A stretch of 64,000 bases of DNA from Actinomycetospora callitridis (GTDB lineage: Bacteria; Actinomycetota; Actinomycetes; Mycobacteriales; Pseudonocardiaceae). Position numbers and translations under genes: made by a program. The stretch spans positions 124,001 through 188,000 of the forward strand of contig NZ_JAQZAK010000007.1 of the NCBI RefSeq assembly GCF_028737265.1, read 5' to 3'. The notes beneath the pieces were generated by a model. The model did no database searches. It was not told the DNA's origin and saw only the letters and a list, made by a program, of their open reading frames with translations. How positions within the stretch are numbered: position 1 is the stretch's first letter; every line of letters begins with the position of its first letter. Positions 16,797 to 24,535 of this stretch are shown here, piece after piece.

Positions 16797-17548
16797 AGAC
16801 CACTCGCGTCGCCCTGGTCACCGGAGCCAACCAGGGCATGGGCAAGCAGCTCGCCGCAGAGCTGGTCTCCGACGGGACCACCGTGTTCGTCGGGGCCCGC
16901 AACCTTGATCGTGGCGAGGCAGCCGCCGCGGAGATCGGCGACGGCGCCACCGCGCTCCACCTCGACGTCACCGATGCGACCTCGATCGCGGCGGCCGCCC
17001 AACGCATCCGTGAGGACGCCGGCCGACTCGACCTCCTCGTCAACAACGCGGGCGCCGCCACCGTCGGCACCGACGTCCGCGACCTGGCCGAGTTCCGCGC
17101 CGTCTCGAAGGCGAGCACGGTGCCCCTCGAGGAGGTGCGAGCCGTGTGGGAGGTCAACGTCTTCGGACCCCTGGCGGTGTACCAGGCCATGCTGCCGCTG
17201 CTCCGCGCATCGTCGGACGCGCGAATCGTGAACGTGACCAGCGCCCTCGGCTCCCTGGCCACAGTCGCTGACCCGGCCTCCGTCTACCACTGGACGTTCG
17301 ACCCGACCTACGCCGCATCGAAGGCCGCGCTGAACGCCCTCACGCTGACGATGATGATCGAGCTGGAAGCCAGCGACATCAAGGTCAACCTGGTCTCGCC
17401 AGGCTTCGCGAACACCGCGCTGGTCAACTTCGAGGGGACGGACACGGTCGAGGACGCGGCCCGTGAGGTGGTGCGCGTCGCCCGCTTCGGACCGCACGAG
17501 CCGTCCGGCACCTTCACCAGCTGGGAAGGCGCAGTCGTGCCGTGGTGA
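16793..17548 (+). CDS. Short-chain dehydrogenase/reductase (SDR)
   Basis: This is an intact 251-aa classical SDR. The cofactor motif VALVTGANQGMGKQLA is at the N-terminus, followed by LDLLVNNAG near 82, the catalytic Ser in VNVTSALGS near 144, and the YAASK catalytic pair near 171. The PGFANT lid follows. It is an NAD(P)H-dependent oxidoreductase of unknown substrate. The GTG start overlaps the previous SDR stop by 4 bp, so the pair was built as one operon even though the upstream partner is frameshifted. Confidence 0.9.
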   Translation: MKTTRVALVTGANQGMGKQLAAELVSDGTTVFVGARNLDRGEAAAAEIGDGATALHLDVTDATSIAAAAQRIREDAGRLDLLVNNAGAATVGTDVRDLAEFRAVSKASTVPLEEVRAVWEVNVFGPLAVYQAMLPLLRASSDARIVNVTSALGSLATVADPASVYHWTFDPTYAASKAALNALTLTMMIELEASDIKVNLVSPGFANTALVNFEGTDTVEDAAREVVRVARFGPHEPSGTFTSWEGAVVPW

Positions 17549-17619
17549 CACGTCGCGCGAGGAGGGCTCAGGCCATCAGGAATGGTCCACAGCTGAACCG
17601 GCTCGGCGTGGTGCGGAGT

Positions 17620-18054
17620 TCAGTCGCTGGTGTCCTTGTTCTGATCGATGATCGTCTGGCGTTGCGGGGTGATCCAGAGGATGACCCGCTCGGACTTGAT
17701 GCCCTCGGGTGGGTAGTCGGTGCCGAGGTAGCGGTGGGCCAGCTCGTCGATGTGTTCGCGGGCCTGGTCCCCGGTGGTGGTGCGGGTGACCGTCCCACGG
17801 ACCTCGGCGTAGCGGTACGGGTCCTTCTCGTCGCGGATCAACACCGTGATCCGCGGGTCGGCCTCGACGTTCTCGTAGCGCTTGCGGTGGGTCTCGGTGT
17901 TGAGGACCAGAGAGCCATCCTTGATCCCGACCCACAGCATCTGGTTCTGCAGCAGGCCGCTGGGCAGCACCGTGGCCACGGCCGCGAAGTTCTCACCGGT
18001 CGCGAGCTCTTCGGTCACCGGGTGCAGTTCCGGCCCGTTCTTCGTGTCCGCCAT
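17620..18054 (-). CDS. PPOX-class FMN/F420-type oxidoreductase
   Basis: The 144-aa product has a split-barrel fold. Characteristic segments are NFAAVATVLPSGLLQNQMLW, ETHRKRYENVEADPRITVLI and YAEVRGTVTRTTTGDQAREH. These match the TIGR03618-type pyridoxamine-oxidase-like family, which uses F420 or FMN in Actinobacteria. Substrate is unknown. ATG at 18054 has a weak GA-rich leader. It converges on the SDR pair and shows no operon partner. Confidence 0.85.
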   Translation of the reverse strand: MADTKNGPELHPVTEELATGENFAAVATVLPSGLLQNQMLWVGIKDGSLVLNTETHRKRYENVEADPRITVLIRDEKDPYRYAEVRGTVTRTTTGDQAREHIDELAHRYLGTDYPPEGIKSERVILWITPQRQTIIDQNKDTSD

Positions 18055-18241
18055 CTGAGAGCCTTCCTCGGTCGTGCGGTGATCTTCTGGGCAGCGTCGG
18101 TCCAGGGGTGCCCGGCCGGGGTCGGGGCGGAAGCTCGCTGAGGGCAGCACGAACCCTCGTGTGTCGTCGGGGGGTCTCCCGCAGTTCAGGACGTACGAGC
18201 GGCGTCTCGGGGTCCGCCTCGACGCCTCCCGGGATCGTCTC

Positions 18242-18691
18242 TCAACGGGGCCCGCTGGTGGAGCCGAGCCCGTCGTCGGCCCGTGGGGCCAGGAGGCCCC
18301 GCACCGACTCACGTGCACTGATCTTCTTGCTGTGCAGCAGCGCCGCCTCGATACCGCGATGAACGTGCTGAGGCGCCCCGACGTCCACGACGATCCGGTG
18401 GAACGGGCGCCCCGAGAGATAGACGACCAGGACGTCGGCGCCCCGGCGAACGCCCCAGAGCTGTCGGCGTTCACCGATCCCCCAGGAGCCCGCGCGGAGT
18501 CTCCGGGGCCACCAGGAACCGGGGCAGGGGAATCGCGGGCTCGAGGCGACGGCGTCGCCCCGCGTCATCACCCGCGTCCCGATGATCCGCTCGAAGGGCA
18601 CGTCGAGCCCCCGCGAGCCCGCCGCGAGTCGATCGGTCCCCGAGAACCGGACCCGGAGCCCGGTCGGTAGGACGACGAGGTCAATGGCCAT
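18242..18691 (-). CDS. Hypothetical protein, paralogue of the 24.5-kb protein
   Basis: This is a 149-aa soluble protein. It opens with MAIDLVVLPTGLRVRFSG and has RIIGTRVMTRGDAVAS, WGIGERRQLW, VLVVYLSGRPFHRIVV and a closing helix with HSKKISAR. The strand-rich order ending in one helix suggests a PH-like or bPH fold, but I cannot name a family. A second copy at 24536 shares roughly two thirds of these positions. The GTRVM, CPG, WGIG and GRPFHR blocks are nearly invariant, so the family is under selection. Function is unknown. Confidence 0.7.
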   Translation of the reverse strand: MAIDLVVLPTGLRVRFSGTDRLAAGSRGLDVPFERIIGTRVMTRGDAVASSPRFPCPGSWWPRRLRAGSWGIGERRQLWGVRRGADVLVVYLSGRPFHRIVVDVGAPQHVHRGIEAALLHSKKISARESVRGLLAPRADDGLGSTSGPR

Positions 18692-18960
18692 CGGCCCTCA
18701 GCTCTGTACGAGAGCAGGCAGACCGCCCGCCCTTTCCGCGCCACCCCCGGGGGCTGGAGGGCGAACAGGATCGTCACCCTGTCGCCTGCGGACTCCTCGG
18801 AGTTACCGGCGTGGAGTCCCCGGGGCACAAGTTCGTTCCTGCGTCGGTGTCTCCGTCGTCAACCGGACGCACCAGTACCTCCAGCCGTCGAGCGCGAGGA
18901 GGGCCGGCAGGTCGTCGTGACCCGCCGGCCCTCGGCGCCGAGTCCCGCGCGTGGATGTGG

Positions 18961-19833
18961 TCAGCGCGGCCCGAAGGACTGCGTCGACCCCGGCTGTGGC
19001 GCGGCACCGTTGTCGTGGTGCGCCGGTGTCACGGGCTGGGTGGCCTGCGGCGGGCGCGTCGCCTGCGTCGGCTGGTCGGTCGGGGCGTACTGCTGCGTGT
19101 ACTGCTGGGCCTCGGCCTGGCCACGCTCGCGGCCGGTCCGCACATCGGCGCGGACCTGGTCGGACTGCTGCTGGGCCTTGCGGTAGCCGGAGTTGATCAG
19201 GTCCGCAGCGGCGTCACGACCGCCGAGCCCGAACGCGAGCGCCGAACCCAGGGCGACCGCGCCGATCAGGGCGATGTAGGTCGTGTTCACGATCGTCTCG
19301 GCGATCCCGAGCTGGTTGAGGATCATGAACACCGCGATCGCCATGACCAGCGTCGGCGCAGCGCTGCGCGCGACGCGGCCGGTGGGGGTCTCGCCCATGG
19401 TGCGGTGCACCAGCCCGCCGACGGCGGCGGCGATCGCGGCCGCCACCAGGAAGATCAGCAGCGCGGCCAGGACGTTGGGCAGGTAGGCCAGCACCAGGTT
19501 CACGAACCCGGTCACCGCCGGGATGTTCAGCGTGCCGACCGCGGACACGATCACGAACACCATCAGCACGTACTGCACGACCAGCCCGACCAGCTGGCTG
19601 GGCTTGCCCTGCGGCGAGAAGCGCGCGACGTACTCACCGCCGGAGCCGTGGGTGAGCTTCTCGTCGACGCGGACCTTCCGCAGCAGGCGGCTGATGCCGG
19701 CCCGGATCAGGCGCGCGATGATGTAGCCGATGATCAGTACGAGCAGCGCACCGATGACGTTCGGTACGTAGTTCAGGAAGGTCGTGAACGCACTCTGCAG
19801 TGACTGCAGAATGTCGAAGCCTCCACCATTCAT
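18961..19833 (-). CDS. Mechanosensitive-channel-type conserved TM-helix protein
   Basis: The 290-aa product has four or five membrane helices. Repeated motifs LNYVPNVIGALLVLIIGYII and LAYLPNVLAALLIFLVAAAI are the conserved TM-helix repeats (PF05552) of CmpX/MscS-like proteins. ALAFGLGGRDAAADLI matches the MscS pore-helix end (FGxGGxxxA). The beta domain of true MscS is absent. It is replaced by a Gln/Pro-rich disordered tail (about 215-290, QAEAQQYTQQYAPTDQPTQA). It is probably an osmotic or envelope-tension factor. ATG at 19833. Confidence 0.85.
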   Translation of the reverse strand: MNGGGFDILQSLQSAFTTFLNYVPNVIGALLVLIIGYIIARLIRAGISRLLRKVRVDEKLTHGSGGEYVARFSPQGKPSQLVGLVVQYVLMVFVIVSAVGTLNIPAVTGFVNLVLAYLPNVLAALLIFLVAAAIAAAVGGLVHRTMGETPTGRVARSAAPTLVMAIAVFMILNQLGIAETIVNTTYIALIGAVALGSALAFGLGGRDAAADLINSGYRKAQQQSDQVRADVRTGRERGQAEAQQYTQQYAPTDQPTQATRPPQATQPVTPAHHDNGAAPQPGSTQSFGPR

Positions 19834-20055
19834 GAGAATCGTCCTGTCCCCCCGGCCCGTCGCTCGACGGGTCCGGACACGGTCGCATGGATGTGCGCAG
19901 GCCCTCGGCTCGAACCGCGCGAATGTTCAGCCCGGGGCTCACCGATCCCGGCGCCCACGAAACCCCGGAAGCGACCGGAACCACCTTCCCCCGGAGATCT
20001 CTGATCATGAGTCAGAGAAACGATCGCGGAGAGCGGCTGCGATCGCCGCCGCGAC

Positions 20056-20809
20056 TCAGGGGCTGTCGGCCTTCCGGACGAAGCGGTCGTAGACCACCGC
20101 GGCCACGACGCCCCCGACGACCGGTCCGACCAGGTACACCCACCAGGCGGCGAAGGAGCCGGACACCAGCATCGGGCCCAGGGCGCGGACGGGGTTGACC
20201 GCGCCCCCGGTGACCGGGCCCGCCACGAACACCCCGACCGCCAGCGCGGCGCCGACGGCGATCGGGGCCACGGCGCCCTCGACCCGCTCGTCGGTCGCCA
20301 CCGAGATCACCACGAACACCAGCACGAACGTCACCACGGCCTCGACCACGAGCGCCTGCAGCGAACCCACCCCCGCCGCCGGCGCCGTGGCCGCCAAGGA
20401 CGCCTGGTCACGGCCGCGCGCACCGAACGCCGCCCAGGTCCCCAGGGCGCCGAGCACCGCTCCGGCGAGCTGGGCGACGAGATAGGTAGCGCCACGGGAA
20501 CTTGCCGGTCGCGGCCAGACCCAGCGTCACCGCCGGGTTCACGTGCGCGCCCGAGACGTGACCGATGGCGGCCACCACCGCCAGCAGGGCCACCCCGAAC
20601 GCCAACGGTGTCGCCAGCGAGTCGTAGCCAGGCCCGGCCACCGGCTCGGACAGCGTCGCCGCCGTTGCCACGCCGGTCCCGGCGAACACCAGGACCGCCG
20701 TGCCGATCAGCTCGGCCGCTCCCGCGGCGGCCATGTTCGTGCCCACCGAGCTCCCGTAGAGCCCCGTCCCCGGGCCCCGCTCCTGCGTCTGTCGCTGCGA
20801 GGTATCCAC
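20056..20809 (-). pseudogene. Aquaporin/MIP channel, frameshifted
   Basis: The N-terminal half (start 20809) has the MIP features AAELIGTAVLVFAGTG and the first Asn-Pro-Ala loop SGAHVNPAVTLGL. After GKFPWRYL the frame breaks around 20481-20490. The other half continues in a second frame as AQLAGAVLGALGTW through to the second loop GGAVNPVRALGP, ending at 20056. Joined, it is a ~250-aa aquaporin. The second loop is Asn-Pro-Val rather than Asn-Pro-Ala, a known but less common variant. The sequence CTACCTATCTCGTC suggests a 1- or 4-base insertion. It is a water/glycerol channel if intact, and it sits in an envelope/osmotic gene group. Confidence 0.8.
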
Positions 20810-21061
20810 CGATCATTCCCCCTCGTTTCCTGTCCCGCTTCCCGTTGCGGGCCGAGCGCGCGGCTACCCCTGTCGCGACGCGATCTACCTCGGACGCAGG
20901 AATGTCCCAGTCACCCCGGGAACAGTTCGTGGCGTTTCGGGACGGGGAGTAGGTGGGCACTACGAGTCGCGCCGTGACGACGATGGGCTCGAGACGGGGG
21001 CCTCACGAGACGTCGTGCATGTGATCACGCAGATTCATTCTTTCGTCGGAAGGCCCCTCTG

Positions 21062-21739
21062 ATGAGCAACCTCGATCAGCGTTCCGGTTCCGGGAGCACG
21101 GCCGCCCCGCCGCGGCGCCGCCGTCCCGTGTGGGCCTGGCTGTTGTTGGCCCTGGTCGCGATCGCCATCGTGATCGCGATCCTCCTGCTGACCGGGCGCT
21201 GCGGTTCGGGCAGCACCGCCGGCGCTCCCCCGGCCACCCCGGCCGCGGGCGCACCCACGGGCGCCGCGAACGGCGCGGTGCCCCCCGGTGCGCCGGGCGC
21301 CGGAACGGCCGCGCCACCGTCGGGCGCTCCCGCCACCGGCGCGGCGAACGGAAGTGGCTCGAGCACCGCGCCCGGAGCCCCCGCCGACGCCGCCGCGCTG
21401 CAGAGCAGCGTCGACCGGATCGTGGCCGCCGCCCCGATCACCTTCCGACCGAACAGCGCCGAGCTCACCGACTCCGGCGCCGCGAGCCTCGCACGCGTGG
21501 CCGAGGAGCTCGCCGCCGTGCCCACCGCCCGAGTGGTCGTCACCGGCTACGCCGCGCCCGCCGGCGCGTCCGGGACCCCGAACCCCCAGCAGCTCTCGGA
21601 GCAGCGCGCGACCACCGTCGCCGGCGAGCTGGCCGAGGACGGCGTCGCCCCCGACCGGCTGCAGACACGAGGGGCGGCCGACACCAACCCGCGTCCCGAT
21701 CTCGCCGCGAGCCGCCGCGCCGAGATCACGGTCTCCTAA
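21062..21739 (+). CDS. Membrane-anchored OmpA-like protein
   Basis: The 225-aa product has a basic cytoplasmic start, then one membrane anchor (VWAWLLLALVAIAIVIAILL, about 23-42). An Ala/Gly/Pro/Ser-rich extracytoplasmic linker of ~65 residues follows, then an OmpA domain (about 110-225). Diagnostic OmpA segments are ITFRPNSAELTDSG, VVVTGYAAP, LSEQRATTVAGELAEDGV and the terminal SRRAEI. The domain binds peptidoglycan in homologues, although the diaminopimelate-binding Asp/Arg pair cannot be verified by eye. No operon partner immediately follows. Confidence 0.85.
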   Translation: MSNLDQRSGSGSTAAPPRRRRPVWAWLLLALVAIAIVIAILLLTGRCGSGSTAGAPPATPAAGAPTGAANGAVPPGAPGAGTAAPPSGAPATGAANGSGSSTAPGAPADAAALQSSVDRIVAAAPITFRPNSAELTDSGAASLARVAEELAAVPTARVVVTGYAAPAGASGTPNPQQLSEQRATTVAGELAEDGVAPDRLQTRGAADTNPRPDLAASRRAEITVS

Positions 21740-21950
21740 TGCCGGTGCCTCCGGGTCATGCGCGTAGTTCGGCCGGACGACGGGCATCCCGCGCTGCCGC
21801 CGCCGACCTCGGCGCGCAGAGCCGGACCTCGAACAGCGGGGTCGCGCCCGCAACGTCCTGGCTCCGTCGGTCGTCGGGTGACGACCGACGGCATGCGGCC
21901 GTCACCGAACGGAGCGTTCACGGGAGCGCCAACACTGCAGGAGTGAGCTG

Positions 21951-22397
21951 ATGACCAGTCGCGTCCCCGACCGAGCATCACCGCCGCCCGCGCCGCCGGA
22001 CGAGGCATCCGTGGGCGAGCTGATGACCCGCCTCTCCGAGCAGACCTCACGACTGGTCCGCGACGAACTGGCACTCGCCCAGGTCGAGCTCAAGAACACC
22101 GCCCAGCAGGCCGGGAAGGGCGCAGGCCTGCTCAGCGGCGCCGGCGTTCTCGCCCTCTACGGCCTCGGCGCCGCGATCGCGACCGCGATCATCGCCCTGG
22201 GCCTGGTGCTGCCGCTCTGGCTCTCGGCCCTGATCGTCACCGCGATCCTGTTCGTGGCCGCGGGTGTGGCAGGACTGCTGGGCAAGAAGGAAGTCGAGCA
22301 GGTCTCGCCGACCCCGCAGCGCACCGTCGAGAACGTCACCCGCGACGTCGAACAGGTACAGGAGGCCCGCCACCGTGACCACACCCACCGGTCCTGA
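21951..22397 (+). CDS. Phage-holin-superfamily / DUF1469 membrane protein
   Basis: The product has 148 aa. A cytoplasmic amphipathic helix (ELMTRLSEQTSRLVRDELAL) precedes two adjacent hydrophobic helices (GAGVLALYGLGAAIATAIIA and LSALIVTAILFVAAGVAGLL) and a charged tail. This is the Holin-X/DUF1469 layout common in Actinobacteria, usually chromosomal and not phage. It is followed by DUF3618 and DUF4235 genes with overlaps, a recurring three-gene unit of unknown membrane function. ATG at 21951 follows GAGTGAGCTG. Confidence 0.85.
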   Translation: MTSRVPDRASPPPAPPDEASVGELMTRLSEQTSRLVRDELALAQVELKNTAQQAGKGAGLLSGAGVLALYGLGAAIATAIIALGLVLPLWLSALIVTAILFVAAGVAGLLGKKEVEQVSPTPQRTVENVTRDVEQVQEARHRDHTHRS

Positions 22398-22752
22398 GAC
22401 TCCCACCGGCCCCCGGGTTCCTCCCCCGGGCCCCGACGCGACACCCGAAGAGTTGATCGCCGACATCGAGGCGACCCGCGCTGAACTCGGCGACACCGTC
22501 GAGGCCCTGAGTCAGAAGTTCGACGTCAAGGCCCAGGCGCGCAACTCCCTCGACGACGCCAGACAGCGGGCAGCCGCCCAGGCGCGCGTCGCGCAGGCCC
22601 GGGGCACCGAGGTGTTCCACCAGGCCAAGGACGCCGCGACCGACGGCCACGGCAACCTCACACCACAGGCCCGCTCGATCGCGATCAAGGTCGCCGCCTC
22701 CGTCGCCGCCGTGGTCGTCCTCCGGACGGTGTGGACGAAGGTGCGCGGATGA
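22375..22752 (+). CDS. DUF3618 protein
   Basis: The 125-aa product has a Pro-rich start and then the DUF3618 core TPEELIADIEATRAELGDTV followed by EALSQKFDVKAQAR. A heptad-like helix and one C-terminal membrane helix follow (IAIKVAASVAAVVVLRTVW). The GTG start lies inside the previous gene (23-bp overlap) and the stop overlaps the next ATG. It is translationally coupled to both neighbours and probably a membrane-associated partner of the DUF1469 protein. Confidence 0.85.
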   Translation: MTTPTGPETPTGPRVPPPGPDATPEELIADIEATRAELGDTVEALSQKFDVKAQARNSLDDARQRAAAQARVAQARGTEVFHQAKDAATDGHGNLTPQARSIAIKVAASVAAVVVLRTVWTKVRG

Positions 22753-23054
22753 GCCGGCCCTCGACAGAGTCGACGAGCACCAGCGCGAAGATTCTCTACC
22801 GCCCCGTCGGCATCGTCAGCTCGGTGCTCGGCGGACTCGTCGCCAACCTGATCTTCAAGAAGGTGTGGCAGCGTGCCGCCCCTCCTCAGGCACCGTCCGA
22901 CCCTCCCAACGCTCTGGACAGCGGAACCGACCTCAAGACCATCCTGCTGGCCGCGGGCCTCCAGGGAGCCATCTTCGCCGTCGTGAAGGTCCTCATCGAC
23001 CGCGGCGGTGCCCGAGCATTCCAGCAGTGGAGCGGCGAGTGGCCCGGAGACTGA
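22749..23054 (+). CDS. DUF4235 membrane protein
   Basis: The 101-aa product has two short membrane segments (VGIVSSVLGGLVANLIFKKV and LKTILLAAGLQGAIFAVVKV) joined by a polar loop. This matches the DUF4235 family, normally next to DUF3618/holin-like genes. The ATG overlaps the upstream TGA (ATGA). It is the last gene of the three-gene unit. Role unknown. Confidence 0.85.
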   Translation: MSRPSTESTSTSAKILYRPVGIVSSVLGGLVANLIFKKVWQRAAPPQAPSDPPNALDSGTDLKTILLAAGLQGAIFAVVKVLIDRGGARAFQQWSGEWPGD

Positions 23055-23098
23055 CTCCGGGCACCTGAGCCGATGAGTCCGACCCCCTCACGAGGACG

Positions 23099-23242
23099 GC
23101 GACGGCTACGGAGGGCCAGGACCACGGCCCCAAGACCCGGATGACCCTCAGCGACGGGCCCTACCCCGCCCACGGCCGCGGCGGCGCCGAGGCCGGCTGG
23201 ATGACCGCCTTCGAAAAGCTCGAGGCGCAGCTGGCCGAGTGA
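23099..23242 (+). pseudogene. SRPBCC (AHSA1-like) gene, C-terminal remnant
   Basis: The frame ending at TGA 23242 reads TRMTLSDGPYPAHGRGGAEA then GWMTAFEKLEAQLAE. This is the standard C-terminus of SRPBCC/AHSA1 proteins (RMTLxDGPY...AExGW..xFDKLxxxL). No start codon, ribosome site or N-terminal helix-grip part precedes it. It is a 3' fragment left by deletion. Confidence 0.6.
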
Positions 23243-23385
23243 GCAACAGCAACAACCGCAGGCCCGAAGGCCTCGTTCGCATCCGTCACGACGCCAGGAC
23301 CGAGCTCCGTCACGGTGCAGACGTCGACGATCGCCCGCCCGATGCCGCGTCCTCCGCCGGTCACGACCGCGGCGTGCGTGCTCAT
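23241..23385 (-). pseudogene. SDR gene, N-terminal remnant
   Basis: ATG at 23385 opens MSTHAAVVTGGGRGIGRAIV, a perfect SDR nucleotide-binding start. The similarity stops there; the following residues match nothing in the SDR core, and the frame runs into the antisense of the SRPBCC remnant. Most of the gene has been lost. Confidence 0.6.
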
Positions 23386-23402
23386 CAGGTCATCCCTGTC
23401 GC

Positions 23403-23485
23403 TCAGGCGTCGCGCCAGAAGAGCTGGGTCAGTCGCTCGACGATGCGTTGCATGGCCTGCAGCGCTTCGGGGATCTGTCCGCATC
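23403..23485 (-). pseudogene. C-terminal fragment of an unidentified gene before the SDR remnant
   Basis: A frame ending at TGA 23403-23405 reads PEALQAMQRIVERLTQLFWRDA, an amphipathic C-terminal helix that looks coding. It stops 18 bp before the SDR remnant's ATG, a normal operon spacing. I cannot identify the parent protein and no intact upstream part remains. Confidence 0.35.
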
Positions 23486-23692
23486 GAGGTGACTCCTCGG
23501 CGGCTCCACCGGCAGTTTCATTTCGCCGCATCGGCCATAAGCAGGTCACCGTTGCCGCCTGTTCTCCTCAACAGACCCTCGTCTGACAGTCCCGCCACGC
23601 TTGCACCCACGCCTCCGACGCCCGCCTGCGGCGCCACGGCGCACGAGGGCGGTGACTCACCGTGATGGGAAGCTCGCTGAGGAGATCGCCGA

Positions 23693-23885
23693 CAGCCCGA
23701 AATCGCGGTGCGCCTCCACACGGAGGTCGTCGGCGCCCACGGGAGCGGCCGGGTCGAGTCGCTCGACTGCGCGACCTTCGAGACGGGAGGTCGAGACGAT
23801 CAACGCCTAGCATGCCCGAGCGTGTTCGCAATCGGCGACGTCCAGCAGTGCTCCACCAAGCGGCTCGCGACCTCGGGTGGGGGCG
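23693..23885 (+). pseudogene. Thioredoxin-reductase-like flavoprotein remnant
   Basis: In one frame, EIAVRLHTEVVGAHGSGRVE is followed shortly by VFAIGDVQQCSTKRLAT. These are two conserved parts of TrxB-like FAD/NAD(P) oxidoreductases (the TEVVGAHG strand and the VFAxGDV..xSTKRVA FAD motif). They normally lie about 90 residues apart and here are joined with some 60 residues missing. Nothing upstream supplies the FAD-binding N-terminus. This is a deletion remnant. Confidence 0.6.
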
Positions 23886-23936
23886 GGCGCCGTCGGCGCC
23901 CCGACGGCGCCCCGACGACGCGGTCACCACGGCGTG

Positions 23937-23967
23937 GTGTCGTGACGTGACGCTGGTGCCACGACAC
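23937..23967. repeat. Inverted repeat with 8-bp arms
   Basis: GTGTCGTG and CACGACAC are perfect arms separated by 15 bp. They lie 10 bp before a possible small gene's ATG, so they may be an operator or a leader hairpin. No T-rich tail follows, so it is not a classic terminator. Confidence 0.4.
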
Positions 23968-23977
23968 GGTGACGGTC

Positions 23978-24163
23978 ATGGCTTCTCCTTCTGACGAGCT
24001 GTTCCCATCGGTCCAGTTCCTCACCGAGCTCGGTGCGCTACTAGGGCGTCACGGTTACACGCCCGCCCACGTACCGGTGGCCCGTGCGGTCGGGCAGGCA
24101 ATCTCCGAGCTCGTGGCGTTCCTGTCCGCTTACCGAAGCGCTCCGCCTACCCGCGCTCAGTGA
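23978..24163 (+). CDS. Possible small hypothetical protein (61 aa)
   Basis: The product starts MASPSDELFPSVQFLTELGA and continues with LLGRHGYTPAHVPVARAVGQ AISELVAFL. It is helical, acidic at the N-terminus, and has sensible composition. There is no clear ribosome site; a GTG 9 bp upstream is an alternative start. It lies in a region of decayed genes, so it could be chance. Function unknown. Confidence 0.35.
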   Translation: MASPSDELFPSVQFLTELGALLGRHGYTPAHVPVARAVGQAISELVAFLSAYRSAPPTRAQ

Positions 24164-24535
24164 TGCTGTGACGTGATTACCCCACTCCGGCCGAACTCGT
24201 CCGAGGTCATCAGAGAACGACTGCGGAGGACGACTCTGGGTGCGGCTGTCGTCAGGGGTTCCCAACAGCGGCCCCCCCTGTCCGAGGGCGACCTGTTCGG
24301 GCCAGTAATCGGGGCCGCGAGGCGATGGCCAACACCCGGCTCATCGGGCCGGAGCCCGCGGTGACTGGCCGTACTCGTGCTGACGAGTGGCCGAACTTGC
24401 ACAACCAGCCACTCAGCAGCGTAACCCGGGCGTGACGTAGGGCGATGAGGTCACCACTCGCTCGCCCTCCAGCCCGGGGGGGTGACCAATGAAGGGGAGT
24501 CGCCCTGGCTGCCCTGTCACCGTTGTGAGGTGTGA
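24164..24535. other. Intergenic, nothing identified
   Basis: I find no convincing coding frame, tRNA or repeat in these 370 bp. The right end supplies the leader of the hypothetical gene at 24536. Confidence 0.5.

Noticed and set aside
21951..22397. Prophage suggested by the 'holin' match
   Set aside because: The DUF1469/holin-superfamily protein is common in actinobacterial chromosomes next to DUF3618 and DUF4235. No endolysin, capsid, terminase or integrase is present in the window.
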